Shown: positions 1 to 6,363, counted from the stretch's first letter. The stretch: DNA of 7,849 bases from Nitrospirota bacterium (GCA_029879555.1 JAOUQB010000101.1:1-7849); one strand, 5' to 3'. Translations and numbers: made by a program. The notes: generated by a model from the letters alone, not told the origin.

Positions 1-560
1 TCTGCATCAGTAACTGCCGGAGTGATAATACAGTCTTCACCATCTTTCCAGTTGGCGGGTGTCGCTACTTTGAATTTTGCGGTGAGTTGCAGGGAATCAA
101 CCACTCGCAGAATTTCCTGGAAGTTTCGACCGGTTGACGCGGGATAGGTCAACATCAACTTCACTTTCTTATCCGGCCCAATAATAAATACGGAACGGAC
201 TGTCATGTTATCCAGGGCATTGGGATGAATCATGTCATAGAGGTTGGCGACCTTCTTTTCCGGGTCGGCAATAATGGGATAGCTGACTGTGCAGCTTTGG
301 GTCTCATTAATGTCCTTCACCCAACCCTTATGAGAGTCGATGGGGTCGACACTGACGGCCAACACTTTCACGTTGCGTTTCTTAAATTCGTCCGTAATCT
401 TGGCCATGGCCCCGAGTTCGGTCGTGCAAACCGGGGTGAAGTCTTTGGGATGTGAAAACAGTATGCCCCATCCGTCACCAAGCCATTCATGAAAATTCAC
501 CGTTCCTTCGGTTGTTTCTGCCGTGAAATTTGGTGCTTCATCTCCAAGACGTAATCCCAT
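1..560 (-). CDS. 1-Cys peroxiredoxin, Prx6 family (3' end cut by window edge)
   Basis: This is a thiol peroxidase that reduces hydrogen peroxide and organic peroxides, probably in the cytoplasm. 186 residues are visible of a family usually around 210-225, so only the C-terminus is missing. The N-terminus MGLRLGDEAPNF and the peroxidatic motif F-T-P-V-C-T-T-E (Cys45) are typical of the Prx6 group, as are VSVDPIDSHKGW (about 69-80) and the late NWKDGEDCII segment. Two ATGs stand in tandem at 563 and 560. The AGAGGG sequence is 2 nt from the first and 5 nt from the second, so I chose the second, which also gives the usual family N-terminus. A second cysteine, Cys177, lies where relatives that I recall usually have a hydrophobic residue. 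The gene is divergent from purE and no partner reductase gene is visible. Family assignment is firm; the electron donor is unknown. Confidence 0.95.
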   Translation of the reverse strand, partial: MGLRLGDEAPNFTAETTEGTVNFHEWLGDGWGILFSHPKDFTPVCTTELGAMAKITDEFKKRNVKVLAVSVDPIDSHKGWVKDINETQSCTVSYPIIADPEKKVANLYDMIHPNALDNMTVRSVFIIGPDKKVKLMLTYPASTGRNFQEILRVVDSLQLTAKFKVATPANWKDGEDCIITPAVTDA

Positions 561-583
561 CATGTCCCTCTTTTCTGTTATGA

Positions 584-612
584 ATAGAATGAATAAGAAC
601 TCTCTCGGTCAA
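584..612 (-). promoter_or_regulatory. candidate sigma-70-like promoter for the peroxiredoxin gene
   Basis: On the minus strand a TTGACC box (612-607, five of six matches to the -35 consensus) is followed after 17 nt by TTCTAT (589-584, only three of six matches to -10). The pair lies 24-52 bp upstream of the chosen start. The -35 is good and the -10 poor, so this is a suggestion only. I see no recognisable OxyR, PerR or Fur site overlapping it. Confidence 0.22.
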
Positions 613-717
613 ATTGGCGTGATGAGAACTATTCCGAAGTCAGGGTCCTCTTTGTTATTCTCAAACGCGGGTGACCACCAAGAAGTCTAAGACAGGTCCC
701 GTGAGATGGTCAATATC

Positions 718-735
718 TTTGTCCTAGAGGACAAA
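718..735. repeat. 18-bp palindrome in the peroxiredoxin-purE spacer
   Basis: TTTGTCCT and AGGACAAA form perfect 8-bp arms around a 2-bp centre (AG). The dyad lies 63 bp before the chosen purE start and about 157 bp before the peroxiredoxin start. No T-run follows on either side, so it does not look like an intrinsic terminator. The geometry suits a binding site for a dimeric regulator of one or both divergent genes, but the regulator is unknown. Confidence 0.5.
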
Positions 736-798
736 CCCATTCGCTGGATTTTCAACATTGTGACGAATATTTTTCATCAATAGAAAGGGATGATGAGG

Positions 799-1287
799 AT
801 GACGGAATCTTCATTGGAAGTGGCTGTGATTATGGGAAGTAAGTCAGATTGGGAGACGATGCAGGGAACGAGTGACATGTTGACTAAGCTAGAGATTGTC
901 CATGAATGCCAAGTCTTGTCAGCTCACCGGGCTCCTGATGCGCTGATTGAATATATGAAGCAAGTTGAGGCACGAGGGGTGCAGGTGTTTATTGCCGCCG
1001 CTGGAGGAGCGGCACATTTAGGCGGGGTTATTGCGGCCAAAACCCTGTTACCGGTTTTAGGGGTGCCGATGCAATCCAACGCATTGCAGGGGCTTGATTC
1101 ACTCTTGTCATTTGTCCAGATGCCCAAAGGTACTCCAGTTGGGTGCCTGGCCATCGGGAGTGCCGGTGCGGTGAACGCTGCATTGCTTGCCGCCGCGATA
1201 TTGGCCCTTGGTAATCCAGCTCTGGCTGAACGTTTGCGAGGCTATCGAGAGGAGCAAACTCGAGCTGTGTTAGCCGATCAACTGTAA
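799..1287 (+). CDS. purE: N5-carboxyaminoimidazole ribonucleotide mutase (PurE, class I)
   Basis: PurE converts N5-CAIR to CAIR in de novo purine synthesis, working after the PurK carboxylase in the cytoplasm; the family forms octamers. The 162 residues match the usual length. Visible motifs are [12 protein letters not shown] (8-19), which includes the phosphate/ribose-binding loop, SAHRAPD (41-47) with the catalytic His43, AGGAAHL (68-74), and [18 protein letters not shown] followed by [19 protein letters not shown] rather than the class II pattern indicates the mutase type. ATGs occur in frame at 790, 793 and 799. The purine-rich AAAGGG at 784-789 touches the first, is 3 nt from the second and 9 nt from the third, so 799 is favoured, though 790 or 793 cannot be excluded. 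The family pattern HLPG reads HLGG here (Gly75). purK is not next to it: the following gene is convergent. Confidence 0.96.
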   Translation: MTESSLEVAVIMGSKSDWETMQGTSDMLTKLEIVHECQVLSAHRAPDALIEYMKQVEARGVQVFIAAAGGAAHLGGVIAAKTLLPVLGVPMQSNALQGLDSLLSFVQMPKGTPVGCLAIGSAGAVNAALLAAAILALGNPALAERLRGYREEQTRAVLADQL

Positions 1288-1352
1288 TCCGAACCCACGC
1301 TTTGCCATGTGTTAAAATCTGATGCCTTGGCTTTTGGAGTGAACGGTGAGGC

Positions 1353-1574
1353 TCAATCGTCAGTTTTCGTCAGTATGTGTTCAAAACGAGGGACGATGTT
1401 CCCATCGACTTCCACTTTCCCACAAAACATCTCTAACGGTCTGACCCACCATCCATATTCTCCGTAGAGGGCTTGGTACACCACCAAGTCCTCTTCGGTT
1501 TCAGAATGTTTCGCGACTCCTAGGACTCGATAGGTGTGGCCTTTGTAGTGTCGATATGTTCCTGGTTGAATCAT
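1353..1574 (-). CDS. DUF1653 family protein
   Basis: This small protein of 73 residues is nearly all one DUF1653 domain. The hallmark pattern is present in order: G-x-Y-x-H-Y-K-G-x-x-Y near the N-terminus, V-L-G-V-A-K-H-S-E-T, L-V-V-Y-Q-A-L-Y-G, then W-V-R-P-L-E-M-F and a final R-F. The family is widespread in bacteria, and its biochemical role is not established to my knowledge. The start is the ATG at 1574, because GGAGAG (1584-1579) lies 4 nt upstream. An in-frame TTG at 1592 would add six residues but has no ribosome-binding site. No signal peptide or membrane segment is visible. It lies 65 bp downstream of the RNA methyltransferase gene on the same strand, so co-transcription is possible. 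Confidence 0.88.
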   Translation of the reverse strand: MIQPGTYRHYKGHTYRVLGVAKHSETEEDLVVYQALYGEYGWWVRPLEMFCGKVEVDGNIVPRFEHILTKTDD

Positions 1575-1639
1575 GATTCTCTCCGATGTCAAAAATTTTC
1601 ATGTTGGTTGATCCACTTCAGCTGATTCATGTCTATCGG

Positions 1640-2407
1640 TCAAGGGCGTGGATGCTGTTGACGATAGGCATAGAGTGCAAGACTACTGGCCACCGTGGCG
1701 TTCAAGGGAATCGCTGAATGAATTTGTGGGATGTTGAATCGCTGGGCATATGATAAGGCGGGAATCCCCATGCCTTCTTCGCCGATAAGCAAACGGACGT
1801 GTTCTGGCCATGAAAGTGTGGCGATATTCTCACCCTCCATGTCCAACGGGATGATCCATTTCAACCGTTCTGGTATTGCGATTTCACTCATTGAGCAGCC
1901 TTGGCTGAGCGGTTGGAGAAAGGCTGCACCGCTGCTGGCTCGAATCACCTTAGGATGAAACGGGTGGACGGCCTCGCGCAGTAAAATAACTCTGCGTACG
2001 CCGAAGGCCAGACATGAACGTAGGAGAGCTCCCAGATTTCCTGGGTCTCCGATGGGGCAGAGAATTTCGAGACCGATGGGCGGTTGCGTGAGATCGAATG
2101 GGAGAATGGTTCGATTGGCACAGACCATCAAGGGGGCGTGGGTACCGAAGACATCTAATTCATCAAAGAGTTTCTTGGTTAACGTGAAATGCTTGAACTG
2201 CAGAGATGGACGTCCCTGTTTTTCGTAGCGGGGAGGATATAAGATTTCTTGTATAGAGTCCGGTGAGTGCCGGCTGATTTCTTCTCTCAGAGTTATTCCT
2301 GAGATAAGGCATTGTTCATGGGTTTTGCTGCCTTGTGACTCCAGTAACGAAATCCAGCGTTTGAATTGAGGGTTTTGTGAGCTAGAAATATGTTGAAAAT
2401 GGGTCAT
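1640..2407 (-). CDS. SpoU/TrmH-family (SPOUT) RNA methyltransferase
   Basis: The 255-residue protein is a predicted S-adenosylmethionine-dependent 2'-O-ribose methyltransferase acting on rRNA or tRNA; which nucleotide cannot be told from sequence. The N-terminal part (about 5-100) resembles the substrate-binding domain of this group, with S-S-Q-N-P-x-F-K at the start. The C-terminal half carries the three knot motifs: DPGNLGALLRSC (121-132, with Asn124 and Arg130), LLIGEEGMGIP (206-216), and IPLNATVASSLALY (233-246). The third motif usually reads SLN-V-S/A; here it reads PLN-A-T, keeping the Asn but with Pro before Leu. HPKVIRASSGAAF (151-163) is also typical. The ATG at 2407 has no clear Shine-Dalgarno sequence, so its start is less sure than its identity. 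DUF1653 follows on the same strand. Confidence 0.93.
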   Translation of the reverse strand: MTHFQHISSSQNPQFKRWISLLESQGSKTHEQCLISGITLREEISRHSPDSIQEILYPPRYEKQGRPSLQFKHFTLTKKLFDELDVFGTHAPLMVCANRTILPFDLTQPPIGLEILCPIGDPGNLGALLRSCLAFGVRRVILLREAVHPFHPKVIRASSGAAFLQPLSQGCSMSEIAIPERLKWIIPLDMEGENIATLSWPEHVRLLIGEEGMGIPALSYAQRFNIPQIHSAIPLNATVASSLALYAYRQQHPRP

Positions 2408-2492
2408 GGGATTATTGAATAGCGTCCGGTTGTTGCGAGAAGAATGGCCTTAGTTACGATGCCCAAAAGGCTGCGTGGGCACTGTGTTCTCG

Positions 2493-2544
2493 TAGCCGAT
2501 CATAACAAAAATGACTCAAGAGACCTACAGAAATAGCCGATAAT
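2493..2544. repeat. imperfect 11-bp direct repeats upstream of the diguanylate cyclase gene
   Basis: TAGCCGATCAT (2493-2503) and TAGCCGATAAT (2534-2544) match at 10 of 11 bases and start 41 bp apart, close to four helical turns. They lie in the 239-bp divergent spacer between the methyltransferase and cyclase genes. The same spacer also holds a weak inverted repeat TGCCCA/TGGGCA (2460-2465 and 2476-2481). I see no c-di-GMP riboswitch fold and no strong promoter there. The repeats could be paired regulator sites or chance. Confidence 0.3.
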
Positions 2545-2646
2545 GGAAGACAACACCAGTTCTACTCCCTCGCTTTCTCCAGGGCAAGATATGCGTGCAC
2601 AGTCGACCAACCATCAGTTGTACCAGTCGAGATAAAGGAGTTATTG

Positions 2647-3843
2647 ATGATTGGATCATGGTCAAGGGCGAAATCTGATCAAAAAGGGCCGGACACCAAA
2701 GATGTGACCCCGTCACAAGAGGCCAATGGAGTGACTGAAGCCGAAGATTATGAAAAAGCGCTGGAATCCTTAGGCAGGATTCTGCGGTGCCTTGGCCGGC
2801 ATTCCTTTGACCTAGAAGAGCGGTCCGAAGAGGAGATTGAAAAAGAATTTGAGCGATGGGCAATGCATGTGCTCGTGGGCATGTCCATACGTGGGAATGA
2901 AGAGGAAGGTGATGAGGGGGGCATTCGTCGAGATTGGGGTGAACTCACGAAATTTGTGAATAGGCATCGCCAGCAGGAAAAAAGCTATGTCAACCGAAAC
3001 CTGCAGGATGTGCGGAACGTCCTTTGGGAGTTTACCAATACCGTGGGCCGGGCCATTGTGGAAGATCAAGAGTCGGACCAACAGGTGGATAAGTATCTTG
3101 TTCAATTGCGGACAGCCACCGAAGGGGGATCTTTTACCGAAGTGAAACAAGCCTTGCTTTCTGTTGTGCAAGGCATCAATTCCGTTATCGATGAACGAAA
3201 AAAGCGGCAACAAGAGCGTGTCAAGTTACTCGGTGAAAAATTGCGTGCCGTCGAAAAGGAATTAGGGAGTGCCAGGAAGGAAATGGTATTGGACCCGCTC
3301 ACGCGTCTCTATAACCGTGGGGCACTCAATTTACAGTTAGAACGGACTGTGAACATGAGCTTTTTTTCAGAAACTCCGGCTTGTGTCTTTATGGTTGATA
3401 TCGACCATTTTAAAATGATTAATGATACCCATGGTCATCCAGCAGGAGATGCGGTCATTCAACAGCTGGCTGATCGTCTGGTGTCAACCTTTCCACGAAA
3501 GTCCGATTTCGTCGCGCGGTATGGAGGCGAAGAATTTTGTGTGTTGCTCCACGGGGCCAATCTTGAGCTGTGTCAGCGTTTAGGTGATCGGCTTTTGGAG
3601 GCGGTGAGGCGTGAACCCTTTGGGTACCAAGATTTGATCATTCCCGCCACGGTGTCTGTTGGGTTGGCGGCACTTCGATCAGGCGATACTGTCCTCACCT
3701 GGTTAGAACGAGCCGATCACGCGCTGTATCAGGCGAAAGAGGGTGGGCGGAATCAACTCTGTATGGCATCTGAACTAAGGGATCGGTTACAGGGGGATGA
3801 ACCCACGCAATCCGATGATGAAAAAGAGATGTGCCAGTCTTAG
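2647..3843 (+). CDS. diguanylate cyclase with uncharacterised helical N-terminal region
   Basis: The enzyme is predicted to make cyclic di-GMP from two GTP. Of 398 residues, the GGDEF domain covers about 214-378: DPLTRLYNR (216-224), the metal-binding DIDHFK (251-256), G-H-P-A-G-D, the active-site loop GGEEF (293-297), and a late A-D-x-A-L-Y-x-A-K. RxxD (284-287, RKSD) sits five residues before the loop, so allosteric product inhibition is expected. Residues about 178-213 are charged and heptad-like (VIDERKKRQQERVKLLGEKL), probably a coiled coil that couples dimerisation to activity. Residues 30-177 are acidic and helical and match no sensor domain I recognise (not PAS, GAF or REC). There is no signal peptide or membrane span, so it should be cytoplasmic. 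The ATG start has AAAGGAG (2634-2640) 6 nt upstream; a TTG just before it is not needed. The last 20 residues are an acidic, polar tail. Its stop overlaps that of the convergent HDOD gene. Confidence 0.93.
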   Translation: MIGSWSRAKSDQKGPDTKDVTPSQEANGVTEAEDYEKALESLGRILRCLGRHSFDLEERSEEEIEKEFERWAMHVLVGMSIRGNEEEGDEGGIRRDWGELTKFVNRHRQQEKSYVNRNLQDVRNVLWEFTNTVGRAIVEDQESDQQVDKYLVQLRTATEGGSFTEVKQALLSVVQGINSVIDERKKRQQERVKLLGEKLRAVEKELGSARKEMVLDPLTRLYNRGALNLQLERTVNMSFFSETPACVFMVDIDHFKMINDTHGHPAGDAVIQQLADRLVSTFPRKSDFVARYGGEEFCVLLHGANLELCQRLGDRLLEAVRREPFGYQDLIIPATVSVGLAALRSGDTVLTWLERADHALYQAKEGGRNQLCMASELRDRLQGDEPTQSDDEKEMCQS

Positions 3844-4826
3844 GTTGTGGGTTGTGAGGTTGTCGTGGCGAGGTGTTTGGCTGCTAGCCGATGCACGTGC
3901 GTGATTTCTTCAAAGTTTCCCAGTCGCGTACGGAAGAAGCTTGCGATTTGAGGAATGCCAGCCATGATTTCCTCCAAAATGGGCCCCCAATGTTCTGGTT
4001 CGATGGTGAGCCGCCCTTGGCTTTTCTCGCAGACGCGAGCAATGGCTGATTCCGTATTGGGTATCATCCACATATCTGCAACCACGCTGGAGAGCGAGAC
4101 GACATCTACCAGTAATTGAAAATCGACTGGCGTTTCCAATAATTCCGGCGTGTGGCTATACAGGATGGCCACTTGAAATTCTTCAGGCAGTTCCCATTGT
4201 TGGGCGAGCCACGCCCCCACTTGAGCGTGATCAACGCCGAGATGTTCAAGTTCGAAGCCATTTAATGCCGCGTGACTCTCAAGGGGATGTTCTTGTATCA
4301 ACAGGAACTCTTCAGTGGCAACTTCATTGAGTGCCAGAATTCCAATGTCTTGGAGGAGTGCCGCCAGGAACATGATTTCCGTATCAGCATGGCCTAAATG
4401 TTTCCCAATGGCCCGTGCCGCCATGCTGGCAAAAATTGATCGACGCCAAAATTGTACATGATCAAAGCCGGTGGTCGCTGTTTCCTTGATGTCTTTGATG
4501 AGACGGTAGAAGCAAAAGGAGAGGGCCAGATTGGCAATCGTGGTAAAGCCGAGGAGATTCACCCCTTGTAAGATACTGGTGACTTTGTGGCGAGCTCCCC
4601 CATAGTAGGCCGAGTTGGCCATGAATAAAATCTGCGCTACCATCCCTGGGTCTTGAGCTATGACCTCAGCAAGTTTTGAGGCAGCCGTTTCTTGGTCTTG
4701 GCACATCTTGAGAATTTTTGAGGCCAAAGGGGACAAGATTGGGAGAGATTTGCAGGCTTTGATTTTTTGAAAAATCGTCCCCGAGACTTCAGCCTGTTCA
4801 ATATCTAATGGAAGTGACAGTTGCAT
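3840..4826 (-). CDS. HDOD domain signalling protein, copy A (shorter paralogue)
   Basis: 328 residues. The HDOD domain occupies roughly 20-215, with SLPILSPLASKIL (27-39), QDPGMVAQIL (58-67), ANSAYYGG (70-77), FWRRS (126-130), and LLQDIG (157-162), where true HD phosphohydrolases have LLHDIG. A further conserved block, LGVDHAQVGAWLAQQW (196-211) and SHTPELLE (224-231), is followed by a helical C-terminal region. HDOD proteins are non-catalytic relatives of HD phosphohydrolases found in bacterial signalling, and the missing His fits that. No membrane segment or signal peptide is visible, and no second output domain such as GGDEF, EAL or REC is fused. The ATG is preceded by CCAAGGAC with 6 nt spacing. 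It is a tandem paralogue of the gene at 5108-6184, and its stop overlaps that of the diguanylate cyclase gene by 4 bp. Confidence 0.92.
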   Translation of the reverse strand: MQLSLPLDIEQAEVSGTIFQKIKACKSLPILSPLASKILKMCQDQETAASKLAEVIAQDPGMVAQILFMANSAYYGGARHKVTSILQGVNLLGFTTIANLALSFCFYRLIKDIKETATTGFDHVQFWRRSIFASMAARAIGKHLGHADTEIMFLAALLQDIGILALNEVATEEFLLIQEHPLESHAALNGFELEHLGVDHAQVGAWLAQQWELPEEFQVAILYSHTPELLETPVDFQLLVDVVSLSSVVADMWMIPNTESAIARVCEKSQGRLTIEPEHWGPILEEIMAGIPQIASFFRTRLGNFEEITHVHRLAAKHLATTTSQPTT

Positions 4827-4832
4827 GAACGT

Positions 4833-4840
4833 GTCCTTGG
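4833..4840 (-). promoter_or_regulatory. ribosome-binding site of HDOD copy A
   Basis: CCAAGGAC on the minus strand contains the AAGGA core and lies 6 nt before the ATG at 4826. The same octamer at the same distance precedes the chosen start of HDOD copy B, which supports both start calls. Confidence 0.7.
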
Positions 4841-4900
4841 CAAAAGGGGAGTGATCAATATGAGTCGAAAGTTAATTCTCGGGTTGTTCTCTCACGCTCC

Positions 4901-4928
4901 ACTCTAGTTTCGGTACAAACCGAATCAA
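4901..4928 (-). promoter_or_regulatory. candidate promoter with inverted repeat in its spacer, upstream of HDOD copy A
   Basis: On the minus strand TTGATT (4928-4923, four of six to -35) is separated by 16 nt from TAGAGT (4906-4901, four of six to -10). The 6-bp inverted repeat TTCGGT-TTGT-ACCGAA (4924-4909) fills most of the spacer and touches the -35 box. That is where an operator for a repressor or a spacer-twisting activator would lie. The resulting leader would be roughly 70 nt. Both boxes are only moderate, so confidence is low. If real, copy A would have its own promoter rather than depending on read-through from copy B. Confidence 0.3.
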
Positions 4929-5107
4929 GCTTAAGTGTGGGGAGAAGGAAAAGGAGTAATGGACGGACAAAGGTACTCTAGGTGGAGAATATCCGGTCTT
5001 CTACCAGGAGGTGGGTGTTGAGCCTTCTTGGTCCCACGACTGGTCCGCTTATAGCCGGGCAGGTGTCAAATGCTGAGAATGTCTAGGCGTTTCTGTGTGG
5101 CCGTCAT

Positions 5108-6184
5108 TTAGGTACGAAGCCGTGACTGAATATTCCACCACGAATTTGAATGCTTAGTAACAGTCACCGTCTCCGCTAGGTCCTGAGTTTTGCTTTTCTG
5201 CGTGAGGGACTCCAAATGTGATGGAGCGAGTTGTTGGAGTGCGCAATGGTGTATCTGATTGATTTCGTCAACGCTCCCAAGTTGGGTTTGAAAGAAGCCG
5301 GCTATTTGCGGGATCCCTTCGATGAAATGATCCAGAATCGGTCCCCAATCTTCTGGCTGAATGGACAAAGAGCTTAGGCCTTTTTCTTGCGCGATCGCAA
5401 TCGCTGCCTCCCGATCAGGTTCTATCCAAATATCAGCAATCAGACTGGATAGTGAAACGACGTCTACCAGCGCCTGGAAGTCGGAAGGGGTCTCCAGTAA
5501 TTCCGGTGTATGACTGTAGAGAATGGCAATTTGGAATTCTTCTGGTAATTTCCACTGTTGCGCCAGCCAGGTGCCAACTTGGGAGTGGTCGACCCCAAGA
5601 TATTTGCGTTCGAGTTGGCATAAATCGTCATGATTTTGGGGGGATTGGGCCCGTATGGTTTTCATCTCTTCCACGGCCACTTCGTGTAAGGCTAAGATGC
5701 CAATGTCTTGGAGAAGGGCCGCCAGATAGACCAGTTCTGTATGAGGAGAAGCAAAGTGTTTTCCAATAGCGCGGCCGGCAATGCTTGAAAAAATTGACCG
5801 CCGCCAAAACTGCACATGATTGATCTTAGACGTATTGGGGGAATTCATGCCCTTAATGAGATGATAAAAACAGAATGAGAGGGCCAAATTCGCAATGGTG
5901 ACAAATCCAAGTAATTTGACGGCTTGTAAGATGCTTGTGACTTTATGACGTCCCCCCCCGTAATACCCGGAATTTGCCATGGCTAAAATTTTGACGGCCA
6001 TCGCGGGATCTTGAGAAATCAATTCAGCAAGTTTTGCCGTTTCCGCTTCTTCATCCTGGCACATGTTAAGAATTTTGGTGGCTAAGGGAGACAGGACGGG
6101 GAGCGAATTGCACGCTTGAATCCGCGCCAGCAGCGTGTCTGTGGCTTCCAGTTGATCTAGTTCTGTTGATTCTGATGAGGGCAT
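5108..6184 (-). CDS. HDOD domain signalling protein, copy B (longer paralogue)
   Basis: 358 residues from the ATG at 6184. The frame opens 16 codons earlier (6232), but CCAAGGAC lies 6 nt before 6184, and only this start makes the protein align with copy A from residue 1. The HDOD domain spans about 20-215: SLPVLSPLATKIL (27-39), ANSGYYGGGRHKVTSILQ (70-87), HVQFWRRSIF (123-132), LLQDIG (157-162, with the same H-to-Q change as copy A), LGVDHSQVGTWLAQQW (196-211) and SHTPELLETP (224-233). By hand count 197 of the first 320 residues are identical to copy A with no gaps. The least similar parts are the first 20 residues, 111-120 and 171-193. Residues 321-358 are a polar extension absent from copy A, ending in an Arg-rich segment with two Trp (349-350). 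No fused output domain or membrane span is seen. It is probably a cytoplasmic regulator, with its partner unknown. Confidence 0.92.
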   Translation of the reverse strand: MPSSESTELDQLEATDTLLARIQACNSLPVLSPLATKILNMCQDEEAETAKLAELISQDPAMAVKILAMANSGYYGGGRHKVTSILQAVKLLGFVTIANLALSFCFYHLIKGMNSPNTSKINHVQFWRRSIFSSIAGRAIGKHFASPHTELVYLAALLQDIGILALHEVAVEEMKTIRAQSPQNHDDLCQLERKYLGVDHSQVGTWLAQQWKLPEEFQIAILYSHTPELLETPSDFQALVDVVSLSSLIADIWIEPDREAAIAIAQEKGLSSLSIQPEDWGPILDHFIEGIPQIAGFFQTQLGSVDEINQIHHCALQQLAPSHLESLTQKSKTQDLAETVTVTKHSNSWWNIQSRLRT

Positions 6185-6190
6185 ACATAC

Positions 6191-6198
6191 GTCCTTGG
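6191..6198 (-). promoter_or_regulatory. ribosome-binding site that fixes the start of HDOD copy B
   Basis: CCAAGGAC lies 6 nt before the ATG at 6184. The upstream in-frame ATG at 6232 has no such sequence in position. The octamer and spacing are identical to those of copy A. Confidence 0.7.
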
Positions 6199-6363
6199 AA
6201 AAAACTACGGAGGATAAGGTGAAAATACTCAATGAAGCCTTGGGGGTGCCTCATTCGTCGTCCTGATTTTCTCGGTCAAAACTGGTCTGAACTTAAGGGA
6301 GAATTGATGGGCGGCGGTGGGCCAAGCGTGGTGGAAATGGATGCCTACAGTTTAGAATTTCGG

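Larger units (their letters stand above)
4827..5107. other. 281-bp spacer between the two HDOD genes
   Basis: This is the longest non-coding stretch of the window. It holds the candidate promoter and inverted repeat at 4901-4928 and the ribosome-binding site at 4833-4840. I see no intrinsic terminator after copy B, whose stop is at 5108-5110. A 20-codon plus-strand frame at 4959-5021, with AAGGAG only 2 nt before its ATG, is present but unsupported. There is no remnant of a coding duplication. Confidence 0.6.

Noticed and set aside
1288..1352. Possible bidirectional terminator between the convergent purE and DUF1653 genes
   Set aside because: No stem of more than four pairs followed by a T-run is visible on either strand in these 65 bp.
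2408..2646. Possible c-di-GMP riboswitch upstream of the cyclase
   Set aside because: Only a 6-bp inverted repeat with a 10-nt loop is present. The conserved bases of the known c-di-GMP riboswitch classes are not seen.
2525..2863. Minus-strand open frame of 112 codons across the cyclase start and upstream spacer
   Set aside because: It overlaps the well-supported cyclase start and ribosome-binding site, and its peptide has no recognisable domain.
4959..5021. 20-codon plus-strand frame in the spacer between the HDOD genes with AAGGAG upstream
   Set aside because: The Shine-Dalgarno sequence is only 2 nt from the ATG, the peptide is very short and shows no hydrophobic or toxin-like pattern, and the frame lies opposite the candidate HDOD promoter.
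5452..5769. Plus-strand open frame of 105 codons inside HDOD copy B
   Set aside because: It is antisense to a strongly conserved coding region and its peptide shows no family pattern, so it is a shadow frame.
603..6280. An 11-bp match, TTTGACCGAGA on the minus strand, upstream of both the peroxiredoxin gene (613-603) and HDOD copy B (6280-6270)
   Set aside because: Several 11-bp matches are expected by chance in a window of this length, and only the first has any -10-like sequence at a suitable distance.
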